A DNA stretch of 64,000 nt from contig JAEVHH010000001.1 of the NCBI GenBank assembly GCA_017607445.1, positions 4,960,001-5,024,000 of the forward strand, given 5' to 3'. This stretch comes from Histoplasma ohiense (Eukaryota; Ascomycota; Eurotiomycetes; Onygenales; Ajellomycetaceae). Position 1 is the first letter of the stretch. The number at the start of each line of letters is the position of its first letter. A model generated the notes under the pieces. It worked only from the letters and a program-made list of their open reading frames with translations. It was not told where the DNA came from and ran no database searches. Positions 1 to 12,742 of the stretch are shown piece by piece. The position numbers were made by a program, and so were the translations under genes.

Positions 1-1882
1 TATCTCATCTGTAATTGGGAACCCAAAACTTTGGTCCCGATCTTCTTTTCTCCAATTTGGAAGTTTAGAAAGCTGGGGTAGGATGCTAGACGGATAAGCC
101 CAAAGTGGGAATGATTGCTCAGGGGTATCAGAGGGGGTGGTCGATGAAGTGAAACCCCATCTTTCTGACCACTCGTGAATGAAAGACTTAGGAGATGGGC
201 CATACATATTATTGGAATTCTCAGTCTTATGTGACTTCCTTAAATTTTCAGAAGGGTTTCCAGTCGCGTGATTCGGTGGGTTATTTGCGGTAGTAGGGGC
301 CTGCTGTGGATGGTCTTTCGCAGCCGGAGCGTATCCGTGGGAGGCATGAGGGTTAAATCCCACGTTGTTTGGGTGGTGTCCTTGAGGTTTCTCAAAGTCA
401 GTATCCGAATGCCATCGCCCCCGCAGGTTCTGTCTGGGAGTTATATTCGGCAACATATGGGGTTCAGAAAGTAGCCAAGATGCTCTATGGGTTGCCCAGC
501 CCAAAGGCTCCTTACCGGAATCAGTTTCCATAGTCATAGGGTCTGGTTTCGCAAACATCCTACTCCGTGGAGTCCGTTTCGGTCTGGATGATATATCAAC
601 CTCCTCCGAATCGCTTGGTGACGGAGAAGACGAAATGGTCCGGTTGCGGTTGCGGTTCGGTTTCAACTTCGGGCTGGCACTGTGATGCCTTCCACAATTA
701 GGTCGGGGAGAGATCGGACTTGGTGGGTTGGTACGGGGCCGAGAATCAGATTCAGTAAAAGGCGAATTCCTAGAACTAGAAGATCGCCCAACTCCAGCAC
801 TCGACACATATGTTTTCTCCCCACCAGCAGTTGCATATTTACTGCTAGTTCTCTGGAGATTTGGAATGGTATTATTATTATTTGTCGATTCTTCCTGAGG
901 CGGCCACTTCTTTGCCGTCGGGGCAGGCGCGGGCTCAAATTGAGACTGAAAAAAAGAAGTCCGGTCCCTATTATAACTGGCGTAGGCTGACGTATTCTGC
1001 GCCATTGGCTCATCTCCCCCTGGAGTTCCGGGAGCAAATCCTTGTCTTTTCTTTGCTTGTGCACGTTGCGGAGATGCCTTTGGGACATTGAAAAATGCCT
1101 CATATGCGGATTGAGGTCGTTGAGAGGGTTGCGGAGTTGATCCCGATTGGTTTGATCGGCCTGTCCTTGGATCGAACCCTGACCATCCACCTGTGTTGAT
1201 GTTCGGTTTCATTCCCCTAAATCCACGGAATGCATCCGCCCTGGTTCGCGTATCCTCGTAGATCTTGTCCCATTTTTGCGAAGTTGCTTTCGCGTAACTT
1301 GTGTATTTCTGTGCTCCGGCAGAAGGAGGTGCGGGATAGGAGCCGGGGTGTGGAAAGCTTTGAGGGTGGTGTTGGGCATTTGGTTCACTAGGTCTTCGCG
1401 GCTGCGCAGCAGGTGTTGGCGTTCCCCTAGATTGACCTGTAGGGTTTGGGGTGGCTCCAGTGTGGTTAGCCGGCGTGGGTGCTCGTCGAGGTTGAGGGTG
1501 GTTTGAATGTGTATTTTGCGGCCGAGGAGGTGCGCTTGCTCTGGGCGGCCCATAGCACTTACCATATCCAGCCCGGAGCCTGCTCGTGTCGTATTTTAAT
1601 CTCTCTTTAGGATCTATAAGGATTTCATATGCAGCTTGGATGGCCTGAAATTTGGCATTAAATTCGAGTTCTTTCCCTGGATTCCTATCCGGATGGAATT
1701 TTAAGGCTATAAGAAGGCGTGGAGTTTTATTAGTAACGACCTGATCATGCAGCATAAACACTGTGGGGAAGGGGGAATGTCCCACCTAACTTCCTGTACT
1801 TTTTTCGTATCTCATCATCTTCAGCTTTCGGGTCAAGGCCTAGATCGGCATAGTAATCCTTCTTTATGTCCGCCTTCACCAT
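1..1882 (-). CDS. DnaJ (Hsp40) domain protein, 3' end beyond window
   Basis: Hsp40-type co-chaperone; such proteins stimulate Hsp70 ATPase activity through the J domain. Start codon is at 1882-1880. Exon 1 is 1786-1882. A 79-bp intron (1707-1785) has a GTGGGA donor, a TACTAAT branch point and a TATAG acceptor. Exon 2 runs from 1706 to the left edge without a stop, giving 601 visible residues. The J domain spans about residues 9-75, with the HPD triplet at 37-39 followed by RNPGKE and ending near KYD. After it the protein is low in complexity and rich in Pro, Ser, Asn and Gln, with Asn and Arg-Asn runs. There is no cysteine-rich zinc domain, so it is a class III-type J protein and not a DnaJ/Ydj1 type. 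The domain call is firm; client and location cannot be read from sequence. Confidence 0.85.
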
Positions 1883-3899
1883 TCTCACAGTCCCATCTGT
1901 GCCTGACAGGCACGATAGGAGGAAGGAGTTTCCGGGTGATTGTGTTCAACTGTCTGGGTTGGACAGCAAAATGTAGGAGAGGCCGCGTTTATCATTGATC
2001 ACTGGGAACAGATGTGCGCATCGTTATTTGAAGGATAACTTCCTACAGGAGCAAAATGAAATAGTAGTTGAAGGATGACCACGTAGTAAATGTATTGTTT
2101 GTGATATAGAACGGGCGCCCAATCCAACACTAAAGCTGATTAGTTATATGAAACGATGGATATAATATAGGGGCATCCTCGGGGACCGAATTTCAGTGTG
2201 CAGGACTGGTTTGAATCACAAGGCGAGAGGGACAATTATTGATTGATGGCGCACAATTTGTAGCTGACTGGAAGAACCACAAGGATGATTAGCCAGTGTC
2301 ATTTCGAAGCGGATAAAAGCAGACTTTTCGTTTATTTTTAATTTTCCTCCGCGACCAGATGGCAAGGACGCCAGCACGTCACACAAACGGAGAGATCTCC
2401 CGTCGGTCCAACAACTGAGTGGTCCAGCAGACCAGGGAGCAATAAGTGAGGCAAAATAAATGGGAAGGAAGAGAGAAACAGAGCTACTGCAAAGACAGAT
2501 TCAACGACGAAGACACGGGCAGGGCCAAGTGTGTGGACAAGAATTGGGCGACTTTACCAGTTGGGTTTGTCTTTTGGCACGATATCTGAGGCTGGTTGGG
2601 CTTGTCAGGTAGCAGTACTCGCAGCAACAGCCACTCTCAGTCCAATAATGCAGAGCGTGCACGGAAGCTACTCCAGGGAGAGACGCGATGTGAGGAAGAG
2701 GAATTTTGCATCGTCCTCAGACGGTTCGGAGAAGAACTGCTGTACCTGAAGATTGCCTCGTTCCTGGGAGAGAACTGAGGGATGTGGCTAGCGGTTGGGA
2801 GAGACGACGGTTAGGAGAAGCCTTCGAGTGACACAAGTCTTGATCGGCTTCCTTTTGGCAGAGGTAGAAGAGCGGCTGGTGAGGGAGGATAAATGAAGAT
2901 TTTGTTTATGGGATAACTCACTATCCTCCATGTGTTCCGAGGTTGTCTTTGTTGTTGATGTTTTCATTCCTTTTTTCTTCGGCGGCGGGTTTCCCCAGCC
3001 CCAGATTAAGCTAGCCCTACTAACCTAGTTGTTTATTTACTCAACAGGCATGGACATAGCCTTAAGACCCCATACGGTTGCTAAGGACGGATACATATTT
3101 GTTTTTATAATCTTTGCTCATTGAATCCACCGTTTAGGTTAACTTATCACATGCTTAATTAACGTACCAAGGCAATTGCAATATCAATTTGCATCGACAG
3201 GTTTCCACATAGAAGCGCAATCCTCCTTGTCCAACTTCGACATTTTGCAATCTCATCTTGCCTTACAGCGCATTTACATGTTATGTTCAAACATTTTCCA
3301 AGCAGGCTGTTGCCATGTATGAATGTATGCCGAAATATTCTCTTCCCGCCCTGTTCCGATATTCCATTGTCACAAAAATACCCGCCATGTGCTCTCCCCC
3401 AACTCGAGTGTCTAAGCCGCCTAGCGGCCAACAGTGTGTTTAGCCAAGTGGGGCCTGGGAATAGCAGTTTCGATATATCTCCAGACTATTCATTGGAAAT
3501 TTAGACTTGAGCAGCATCAACATATTTGCTCTCCTTTTCACACTGACATTTGCAATCCCGCCGTAACTTGCCCATTAGGAGGCGGGGGCACGGGACTTTA
3601 AATGCATATTGCCTGTGATTCGAAAGGCTTGAAATATCAGTTGTGACCTGGATAAAGCAAAAGCGAGTACTAACATTTGAGAAAATTTCTAAACTTTGCA
3701 TAAAAAATCGTCGCCATAATACAAAATTGACTATCAAATAGCAACACATGATCAGATGAGAAGGCCAAAAAAAAAAAAAAAAAAAAAAAAGATTGTAAAA
3801 GTACTGGCATAAACACATATATACAAAAGCGGGAATGTATTGAACAGCTACTCATCAAACATCCAAGGAACGAGGATAACAAAGACAAGATATAAAGTA
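1883..3899. other. intergenic, no gene recognised
   Basis: About 2 kb between the J-protein start and the transcription-factor pseudogene. Short open frames at 2531-2778 show no recognisable protein. Purine-rich stretches around 2450-2520 are pyrimidine-rich on the J-protein strand, as expected for a fungal promoter or leader. A run of 24 A lies at 3767-3790. Confidence 0.5.
3767..3790. repeat. A24 homopolymer
   Basis: Twenty-four consecutive A just past the 3' end of the transcription-factor pseudogene. Confidence 0.95.
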
Positions 3900-6611
3900 A
3901 ATTTAATCACCATATCATCTATCCCCCTCAATACTTCTGCTGATGTTATTCTCATTCGCATTCCGTCTGACCCACCACCAGCAATGGGAGTGTCGTCGAG
4001 GTTATTGTTGTTATTGTTGCTCCCGGCATTGCTATCGGTTATGGGTGATGCTAGCGTCGGGGCAGGTTGAGGCAGCGTGCGTCAAATGTGGTCGGCAAAC
4101 TATGTGCGGGAATTTGATGTTGGAGAAGTATTCTCGGTCACCGTTGTGCGAGGGCTGGGACGTTATTGAGGAGATGCTGCAGGCGTGGTGTCATTGAGGT
4201 TGGTGTTTTGTTTGAGCAGGAATATTCTTGCTGCTGGGGACGCAGGTGGAGGTATTGGTGTTGGCCCTGCCGCTGGTGAAGTTGCGTTATAGCGGTGAGA
4301 GTTTACTTGCTGTATCGAAAATCTGCATCGTCATAGTTGACTTTGGAGGTTGAATAGGGCTGCTGGATTCGGAATTGCAGGGAATGGGAATGGTTCGTGA
4401 ATATAGAGTGCTGTGGTAGGTAGCTGCTAACACTGCCGGATTGAGACGATGGATGGTGACAATATTCATTCATCAATTCTTTAGGAAAACAATCCTGAAG
4501 TTTCATGTCGTATTGTGACCGGGAATGGGAAGGTTGTAGCTGACGATGTTGTTCTCCTTGCTGCTGTGCTCTCATGGACATGGATGAGAACTGTGTTCTT
4601 CATAAGTTTGCACCGTTTCAATAGCAATATTGAGTGAAATAGGCTCTCCAGCAGCTTTCAGCCTAGTTGCTCCAAGCAAAGCAGCATCTGAGCCAAATCC
4701 GGTCGTAGAAAGACACATTTGAACAGTTGCTTTACTCATCCGTTCAAAAGCATCCCGACAGGTTTCTGCAGGGAGGCATTTCTCTAAGATCACCCAGGAC
4801 AGATGTCGTGGCGAGATCAGTGAAGACGACATCATCTAAGATCTTTTTGTCAAGATTCGTCAGTACAGAATAGGCCGACTTGAACAAGGAAGATATTTCA
4901 CATGCCAGCCGGCGTCGAACAACAGGTGAATGCCAAATCGCATTCAGAAATGATATCCCTATTTCTGTGTCAGCACAATACCCAAGAGCTTGCTGAACCA
5001 AAGAGCGAACACAAGAGATAGTAAAACTAACCCGCCATGAAAAGATGAGGTGCAGTCAACCTAGGCCGATGCAGATGACAATATAGCTTTCTAACCTGAT
5101 GCCCGGCCTCCGCAACATTAAGGTGAATATCATCCTCAGCCTCTGCATCCTCAGATTTCGTCATGGTAGGGCTGGAACCGGGATATCGGTTGTGATGACT
5201 TGGTCAGTGATTTAAAAGGGCGTCCAACATAGATGCTGACCAACCGGTCAAAGCTGTAGGTACACCACAACAATTGGCGACGGAGATCCCGAACCCATTC
5301 CCGCCTCCCACGCACTTGAGAGCCGATCTCCCATCTTCTTTTATAGTCTTCTGCGGATTTGTCATCCTGGGCAATATTAAATTTAATTTTACTGGCTGCT
5401 TACCCTGCTCACCGATAGAATCAATTCCAGTTCCATCCTCATAATCCATCTCAAGGTCAATCGCAAGGCGCACTGCAACACGTATTATAATACAACAGGC
5501 CGGGCGTGACAGGTCGTAGCAAGGCGAAGCTCGCAAAAAGTAACACTACCTGCAATTTCTCAAGGCCACCGAAGCCGCTAGAGCTTTGCCATGACTCAAG
5601 AAAAGCCTCCAAATACGCGACAGCGGAAGCATGGTATTCCTCTGGTTGATAGTCTTGGAAAAATAAGTTCTGTCTCTTCTGGGGACAGGATGCAAAGGAT
5701 CTATTGTGGCTATTCTGGCATTCCTCTTCATAGCCTTGGACGTCACTTTTCGCTAATAGCGCACACGACATTAAGAAGGTAAAGGTCTCGAGAAAATCGT
5801 ATCTCTTGGTCAATTGAATATAGCCGATGAAAAACTTCCATGAACTCGCCTCTATGCAATATTGGAATCTGCGGGTTCGCGTGTTCAAAATATAAAGTCA
5901 CAAGCTGTTTTGCGACCACTTGGTCTGAAAAAAGTGCTTGCTTCATTATCGACCTTGCCTGCAATCCAAAAATGGAATCACACATAGAACTCGAGCTATC
6001 GGTTCTTCCTAATTTTCCTCCTGTCTGGCGTTCGGCGGATCTCAAACCCCCGCGTTCGGTTGAACTGGTAGAAAAGGAGTTTCCAACTGCTGAGAAAACG
6101 ACCCGTGCAAAGGAGATTTCAAAGTTGGATCCAAGATATTTCGGATCTGAAGCACCTTGAACCGATGCCATGCCAACGTTCGATACCAGATTATCGAGCC
6201 GATGTTTGGTTGCATCAGGTTGGCATTTGCTATCCACGTCAAGCTTCGAGTTGTCGTCTTGATCTGGTTTTGAGGGCGCTCTAGATACCAATTCATCCTC
6301 CCTTTCATTTCGCTCTTGACTTTGGCATTCGAGTCCCTTCCGGCCACAATTACTCTGTTCTACCTTGTCGTATTTTCAGTAAGCGGGATTTGCACTACGC
6401 TTGCATCGAGTTTGAGAACTGATTTCCGTGAAGAATGCGACGGATTTGCCTTCAATTAATTCGGTTATTTCATCTCCTCCCTCATACGGCTCCGGAGATC
6501 TGAAATCTATGCCATCGTCGACGAGAAATTTCCAAAGTATGCCAAGCGGGACTCTAAGAAAAACGAGGTATCGCCAGCTTCGTAGTGGGGTCAACACACA
6601 CGCAGTGACAC

Positions 6612-6647
<36 letters not shown>

Positions 6648-6881
6648 GCATGGTTGACAGCGGGGAAGATTCTGATCGCCGCAGCTTTTCTGCAGACGAC
6701 ACCGGTTACAAACTGAAACGTTGCGGAACGAGGAGAGAGAGCTGGATGGTAGCGGGGTGGAATTGGATGTGGAAATCGCCGGAAATGGATTTTGAGCCAA
6801 GAACACACGACGACCACGCTCATTGAGATTCAGGCGGTGCGATGATTTCCTCTTTGATGTAGCAGAGCAGAGTAGATCCAT
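3900..6881 (-). pseudogene. decayed Zn2Cys6 fungal transcription factor
   Basis: Remains of a Gal4-type regulator, readable only by switching frames. N-terminal part at 6881-6646: the zinc cluster begins CNRCRLQKSCGDQ, but the expected third cysteine is Gly and the neighbouring Arg is Cys. After CQPCA the coding strand enters a run of 32 A (6614-6645), and homology resumes in another frame (VDPTTKLAIPR), then shifts again to FLVDDGIDF. The fungal-specific middle domain is well kept at 6291-5743 (YFEHANPQIPILHRGEF) and 5740-5540 (FALLRPVTPG). It shifts frame near 5500 (VAVRLAIDLEMDYEDG) and again near 5340 (RREWVRDLRRQLLWCTYSFD). C-terminal fragments follow at 4835-4572 (CRDAFERMSKATVQM), then a Gln-rich tail near 4580-4300. 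Several shifts, stops and a lost zinc ligand make a working protein unlikely. Both ends are approximate. Confidence 0.75.
6614..6645. repeat. T32 homopolymer inside the zinc-cluster remnant
   Basis: Thirty-two consecutive T on the + strand, read as A32 on the pseudogene strand directly after the codons for CQPCA. Related proteins have only a few residues here before the next conserved segment. Confidence 0.95.
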
Positions 6882-9800
6882 CGAAATCTAACCACTTTAC
6901 TGCCACAAGAGGTAGGCTGACTATTATGGCGCCAAGCTTGGCATAACCAACAAACGACACCATAGCTTTCAGATAAGGATGATCACAAATGAAGTTGAAG
7001 GTGTTTATTCAAACAAATCCTCGTGACCTAATGATATTTGTTCGGTCCCGCGAAGTTACCTCCCTTCTCTTGTTTTTCATCGGGCGGATCGTATGGTTGG
7101 TAATTTGGCCCCAGCATTTGAATGCAACTGGACAGAGTGGTCTATGATCTAAGAAACGGGAAAGAGTACTCCGTACATAAATGTATGTTCCAGGAGACAA
7201 TGTTTGAGCAAAAGCCAGCTGAATGGAATTGCGCAAAGCCGTTGTTGGGAGGTCCAAATGATAGATAGTGTGATGCGATAGTAAGTACTAATTCATGCAA
7301 CGTCGGAATGGAGCCAATTCCCCAAATTCGGGAACCTAAGGAACGCTCATTCAAATAGAGCCAACGTACTCCGTAGGGAGAATCAAACTGTGACACGCAG
7401 CAAAGACGCGAGGATGATGCGGAGATAATGAGCGGAGATTAGAGGTGGGCCGCACAAGTGTTCAAGATCAAATAACCCCTGCTAACTGTGTTTGTCGGGT
7501 TCAGCGCAACGGCTGCGTCATCTTATGGGGCGTCTAAATACTAACTTACTTTGTCCCACAGTCGACGGAAGTTGGTCAGTCAGAACACCAGTCGGCTTGA
7601 CGAACATCAGTCGGAATTTGCTCCTTAAGCTAATAAACTTCACCGAACCCCGCTACCCGTGTATGTATGAATTTCATGTATGTGGTTGGAGGGGAGAAAA
7701 GCATGGGAGGATAGCCGTCGAGTCAAGTGTTCATAAAATATCACACTCGGACTGGTGCGCAGCTGTCTCCTGTGTGGTTCCCATTGGCAATGTTTGACTT
7801 CTGGTCAGAAATTCTCCCTGTAATAACAATAGGTAGTATTCTCGAGTTTTCAATGGGAGAGAAGGAAAAAGTTTTCATTCCATGGAAAGGTTTCGAGCCA
7901 GATGGCTGCCAGCTGAGCATTGGTTCGCAATGGTAACATATTTTCCAGCAACAATGGCCATGAGCCATGAATGAATTCCATTCCTATGAGCCATAGAGGG
8001 TTAATATTCAGTTCCAATCTGACGCCCTGGAGTAACCACACTTCATCCAAGTCATTCGCAATTTCAAATTGATGTTGTCGCATGTCGCAAAAATCCAGGT
8101 ACTGCAAGAAAGTGGGCAATTTTTTGACTGGATGAACCAGAAGGTCCACGGAAGGAGGTCTGATCTCAGGTGGAAATCAAGTTTCTTTGTTGTTGAAATC
8201 GATATTGTATGGCCGCGGTCCGGATGGATGCAGCCATTCAAAGCAACCTATGGCCGTCCTTGTCCTAATTGGAAAATAATTATTCAAGGGTTTACCGCCT
8301 GCGGCCATCGATGGCAATTGTTGCCATTTAGATTCCCAACCAACATAAAATTATCGTTCACTTCACGTAATACGGGCAAGCAATCGGTAATTTTTGCCGG
8401 GGCTCTTTTCGTGGCATTTCCTGGGGAGAATTATTCTTGCCATGTCAATTGCGATATTTTCACCCCCCGGATACCATGTTCCATATAGCCCGTATGGCCC
8501 GCATTACAGTTTCTTACCCCAGATAGTAGGCTTTATAGATCCACGATGCGTACTTCAACTTCAACCGATTTCAGGCAAACTAGGCCAAGATCCAGTGGAA
8601 GTGAGGGGCCAAATGAGATATTGGTCTTGATCAGGCAAATCCTAAATCCAATAAGCATCTGATTACATCGTTAGAACTCTGCAAAAGAGAGAGACGGGCG
8701 AATGTTGAAATATACCAGGAACTAAATATTAAAAGATCGTAACAAAACCTAAAATATGGAAGAGTTGCTCTTCCTTTTCCAGTGCAATTCCTCCAGCATC
8801 GCCAACCAAACTGGTTGCCCTTCATACCCAAACTGCTCTGCATATTGGGCTATGGAGCTTTGTCTAGGGAAGGAAAGTCCAGAGGAGAAAAAAAAAAGTA
8901 AAAAGAAGGCAACCATTGCCAAGATTTGTAGAGGGCTTTTCTCGTGTCAATGAGTATATTATGCATACATGAAAGAACCCTCACATTTGTGGTAAACCCG
9001 GATTTAACGAGGTCAATGCCAATTCCCAAGAGATCTCGATGCACCTCATTGCGAAGCCATATGTTCATCGTAAAATATGCAGGAATCTTTCGTGCACGTT
9101 TGCGTGGATTTAGACTGCATTTGACTAAGATGACAATCCAGCTGACCTCTGCTCTGCTGCGCTGGTGTGAGAACTTAGAAGTGATGTCGCTTTGACATTG
9201 GGGATTAGCTCCAGCTGTGTCTAGGTATCCAAACACAGACTGTCAGCGAATCAAGAGAAAAGGAAAGGTCAGGAATGGAGCCTTACTAAGTGGTGCTCAG
9301 CCTCATGATCAAGCAGCATGTGGAATGCACAAGCTGCACCATGATGTACATGTACAGTACAGATGTACATACATTGCCTTTCTTGTCTTCCCTGTCACGC
9401 TAGTATGCATGGACATTCACCTTAAAGTGACCAAAACTACTCTGTACTGCACAGATGGAAAGCGAAAAAGCTAAAAACAACAAAGCGCCGGAAGCAGGGG
9501 TAAAGTCCTGGTGAAGCCTTACCTCTGCTTTCGGAAAACAAACCCGTTGTCCCGGAGGCTGCCTCTATCCTATCCCTGGTTATGGAGTTGTGAATGTCTT
9601 GGAGAGGCCCCAAATATTTCCCGGGAAAATGAAGGCTTCGAAGACCATAAGGGCGCTAGAAAAGGAGGAGGGTTGGGCATGAGCATTTTCCCCCTCTCCC
9701 CGCAAGGGCGAGGGGCCCTTCTGGCTTTTCGTGCCCTTTGTCACCCTCTATGGTGAAAGGGGTCGTTTTTTCAATTGGAAGATGTCGCTTCTTTGGGCCG

Positions 9801-10722
9801 CAATTCCTTTCGTGGCGAGCCGGGCTCGATGTGTCACGTGCCATATTGAGTGTCGAAACTCGTCCTCTGACTGCCCAAAAGTCTTGTGTGAAGTAAATAA
9901 ACAAATTAAAACGAGAGCAAATGAAGGCAAGGATATGGCAGAGAATGGTTTGGTATTCTAAAAGCTGTCCAAATGGCACTGCAACGAATCGCCCATTCCT
10001 TAGGTTGAAGGAATGACACTTGAGAAAAATAAAAAGTACTTATAATTCAAAAGATAGAAATCATGTACTGACATGATATGCAAGTAATGCAAGTCATGAA
10101 AAGTCACATCGCTGTGGGAGAACTGTTGCAGCAGAGATGAATGGAAACGAAAATTGGTCCTGAAGAACCAAACCTTGTAACCCGTAGATCCATAATCTCT
10201 CAGATATCATGTATCCATATCCATCTACTACGTAACCGAAATTCCTGTTCATGCCGAGAAGAATGTAAAATAGTACTAGGGAGACCTGGAAATAAACCGA
10301 AAGATAGTACAAAGCCATCACAAAAGTAGTTAAAGAAGTCCTGATGACCAACAGAGAATAAATTTGGGCGATTGGGGTAAAAAAGGACACCGATAGATAA
10401 GAAAAAAGATTTGACAAACAATTCCACTTGCGTGGATTACCCTCCTAGTTTCAACGCCAATGACTCCAGGAAACATGCGTAGGCTGGAACATAGACCGAA
10501 GACCGAGCAAATAAACAGATAGAAAGGCAAGGAAAAATTCAAATGTAGTTGAGACAACAATATGAACACAACAAAGTTGGGCAGCTTTGTTCTATGTTTT
10601 GTTCGCATGGGTAGACTAAAGTAAGAAATTCGTTTATTATAAAGTAGTAGAAGAAAAACCATGAATCCAATGAACCAGTCATCTAAAAAGGCTGAAGGGG
10701 GCAAAATAAAAGCACGGAAAAC
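6882..10722. other. intergenic, 3.8 kb without a recognisable gene
   Basis: Open frames up to 139 codons occur (for example 8069-8488 +, 8850-9236 -), but none shows a known family, splice pattern or biased composition. Short palindromic words appear: GTACTCCGTA at 7166-7176 and 7366-7376, and a nested TGTACATGTACAGTACA cluster at 9343-9374. No transposon ends or coding remnants were recognised. Confidence 0.5.
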
Positions 10723-12742
10723 TTAAATAATTGGTCTCCTGGAATATGGCGATTTGGAGGCATCCAAATCAAGGTTGAGTGTCTCGATATCATCGAGACT
10801 TGACTGCGAATTCGCAATGCACTCATGTTTCAGTCGGCTATTCCCGGAGGCTCGAACAAGTAGCGATGTAAGGTGTTCCACAGAGGACTCTCTGGGGAGG
10901 AATGCTTCTCGCTCGTCATAGAGACCATCGTCACACTCATCTGTGCAGATCTTTTCGGATCGAATGGTTTCCCTTCGTTCGTCTTCTCCGATCCAAAAGC
11001 TCTCGACAGCCCCAAAGAAGCAGACAATACCACAAGCCCACCAAGAAAGACCGGAGTAGCCCCACTCAAGCCCCTTCGAATGTAAATAGCCTGTCACAGT
11101 AGGTCCAAATGCGCGACTCAGACTGGCGGTCGAAGCTGCAACGCCATTAATAGCACCCAGCACCGTTGTACAGGGGGCCGAGTTAGCGAGTAAGATGTTC
11201 GTTGAAGGGAAAGCAATCACATGCAGTGTTATCTTGGCAATCAACACTGCATAAACCGCGGGTATCTGAAGTCCGCCAGGAAGCAGCACCAGGTAAGGGA
11301 CAACCAAATATAGTGCTGGCCAGATACAGAGGACGAAACGATAGGTAGAAAGGGTTCCGAAATAGCCGACAACATAAGGGAAGAACCAAAGTTGAGCTAA
11401 CATCGAATAAAACCCTTGTACCGCAAGCATGAATCCGATCTTCTTTGTTGACATGGCCATCCCTCCATTAAATTTGAAAGGGAGCTCGGCTTTGACGTCC
11501 GAGATTGGTGTACTGAGGAAAATCGGCATCAGCTGATCAAACGAAACGCTGTGGCTGTTGAAATGTTAGATTGGAATGTCCGCATTTTTATATACCCTTA
11601 ATTAGAATATAGTAGGGAACATACTATGCAAGGATGCCATAGCTCAAGATGACAAAAGTAACTCTTGGCGTAAATACTTTGACAAAGGCCCGGTTCTGCT
11701 TAGACGGCGGATTAATGTTAAAATTTCCACCTGGCACTTTAACGGAGATCAAGCGGGGTGAACTTTCGATGCTTCGGTATCCAGGTGGCAACTGTTGATG
11801 ATCTGCCAAAACGTGAATTTCATCGGGCTGTATTGGAGCTTTAAATTCCACACCAGGTGTTTGAGCCGGAATTGGCCTTGTGTAAAATACGCCGAGTAGC
11901 CAACGCCCTAGCTCGATGCCTCTATCGCGATGGAACTTCTTCTCCGGATGGGTCTCTTGTAAAAAGAGGATACCGATGGTAATTCCAAAACATAAAATAA
12001 CAACGCACACCAAGTTTGGAAGTAAAAACGGGTAACGGTCAAATATCGTATTGCGAGGGAAAAGACGGGGGTAGTTATCGCATGGTTGAGCCAAAGCTCC
12101 ACCCATCGCTGGTCCAACGATCGAGCCGAGACACCAAACGAAAGGCATAATAGAGTAAGCTCGCGGTTGATGCTCTTTTTTTGTGACAAGTTCCGCCACC
12201 GTCGTTTGTAGGACACCAATATTACCGTTGAGAAGCCCTCCAAGAGCACGAGCAAGTAGAGCAATCGGGAGGCTTGATGCGAATCCAAATACAATCATGC
12301 TGATCGCTGTTCCAAGTAGACCTATGATTAATACAGGTTTTCTACCAAATTTGTCGCTCATTCGGCCCCAGAAAACTCCAGTCGTGAATTCAGCAAATGT
12401 AAAAGCGGATGTTACTGCTCCAGCATACAACGCAATCTTGCGATCGTCATCGGTGACTTTGAAGGAAGAAACCATGTAATAAACATACGGGAAAATCGAC
12501 ATGAAAGCGATGGGTTCACATATTCGGCACAATGCTGTACACAGAATTAGAGATATAACAAACACAACTTAATAACAAGCGAGGATCTGAAATCATCTAT
12601 AATCTAAGGAATATGAAGCCAATAACAAGAGGGGTAGAACAAGACACATACCCAGTACGAATAGCTGCTGTGATGGGAACCGAGTTTCTCCATCTTTCGC
12701 GAGGGCAGCTCCCCTCAATACTGAGGTCAATCGACTGCGCAT
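10723..12742 (-). CDS. MFS transporter, ZIFL/YCR023C-like
   Basis: Membrane transporter of the major facilitator superfamily; substrate unknown. Gene model complement(join(10723..11554,11625..12534,12652..12742)) gives 610 residues and keeps frame through both introns (117 bp, GTATGT donor; 70 bp, GTATGT donor, CAACAG acceptor). The start at 12742 is the first in-frame ATG after a stop. Exon 2 opens with ALCRICEPIAFMSIFPYVYY, the first membrane helix typical of this group. The loop 2-3 signature WGRMSDKFGRKP is at residues 86-97, and a conserved GGLLNGNIGVLQTT segment follows. Exon 3 carries the C-terminal helices after a hydrophilic loop. The tail is acidic and hydrophilic. The subfamily resembles fungal and plant zinc-induced facilitator-like proteins; that label is a family judgement and not a function assignment. 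Confidence 0.88.

Noticed and set aside
5457..5540. Intron considered to explain the frame change after FALLRPVTPG
   Set aside because: The only GT-AG pair that would fix the frame is about 25 bp, too short for a fungal intron, and other shifts remain.
6428..6881. Open frames with long Phe or Lys runs on both strands
   Set aside because: The runs are translations of the T32/A32 homopolymer; only the short zinc-cluster part on the minus strand has homology.
9343..9374. Palindromic cluster considered as a transposon inverted terminal repeat
   Set aside because: No matching partner at a sensible distance, no target-site duplication and no transposase remnant.
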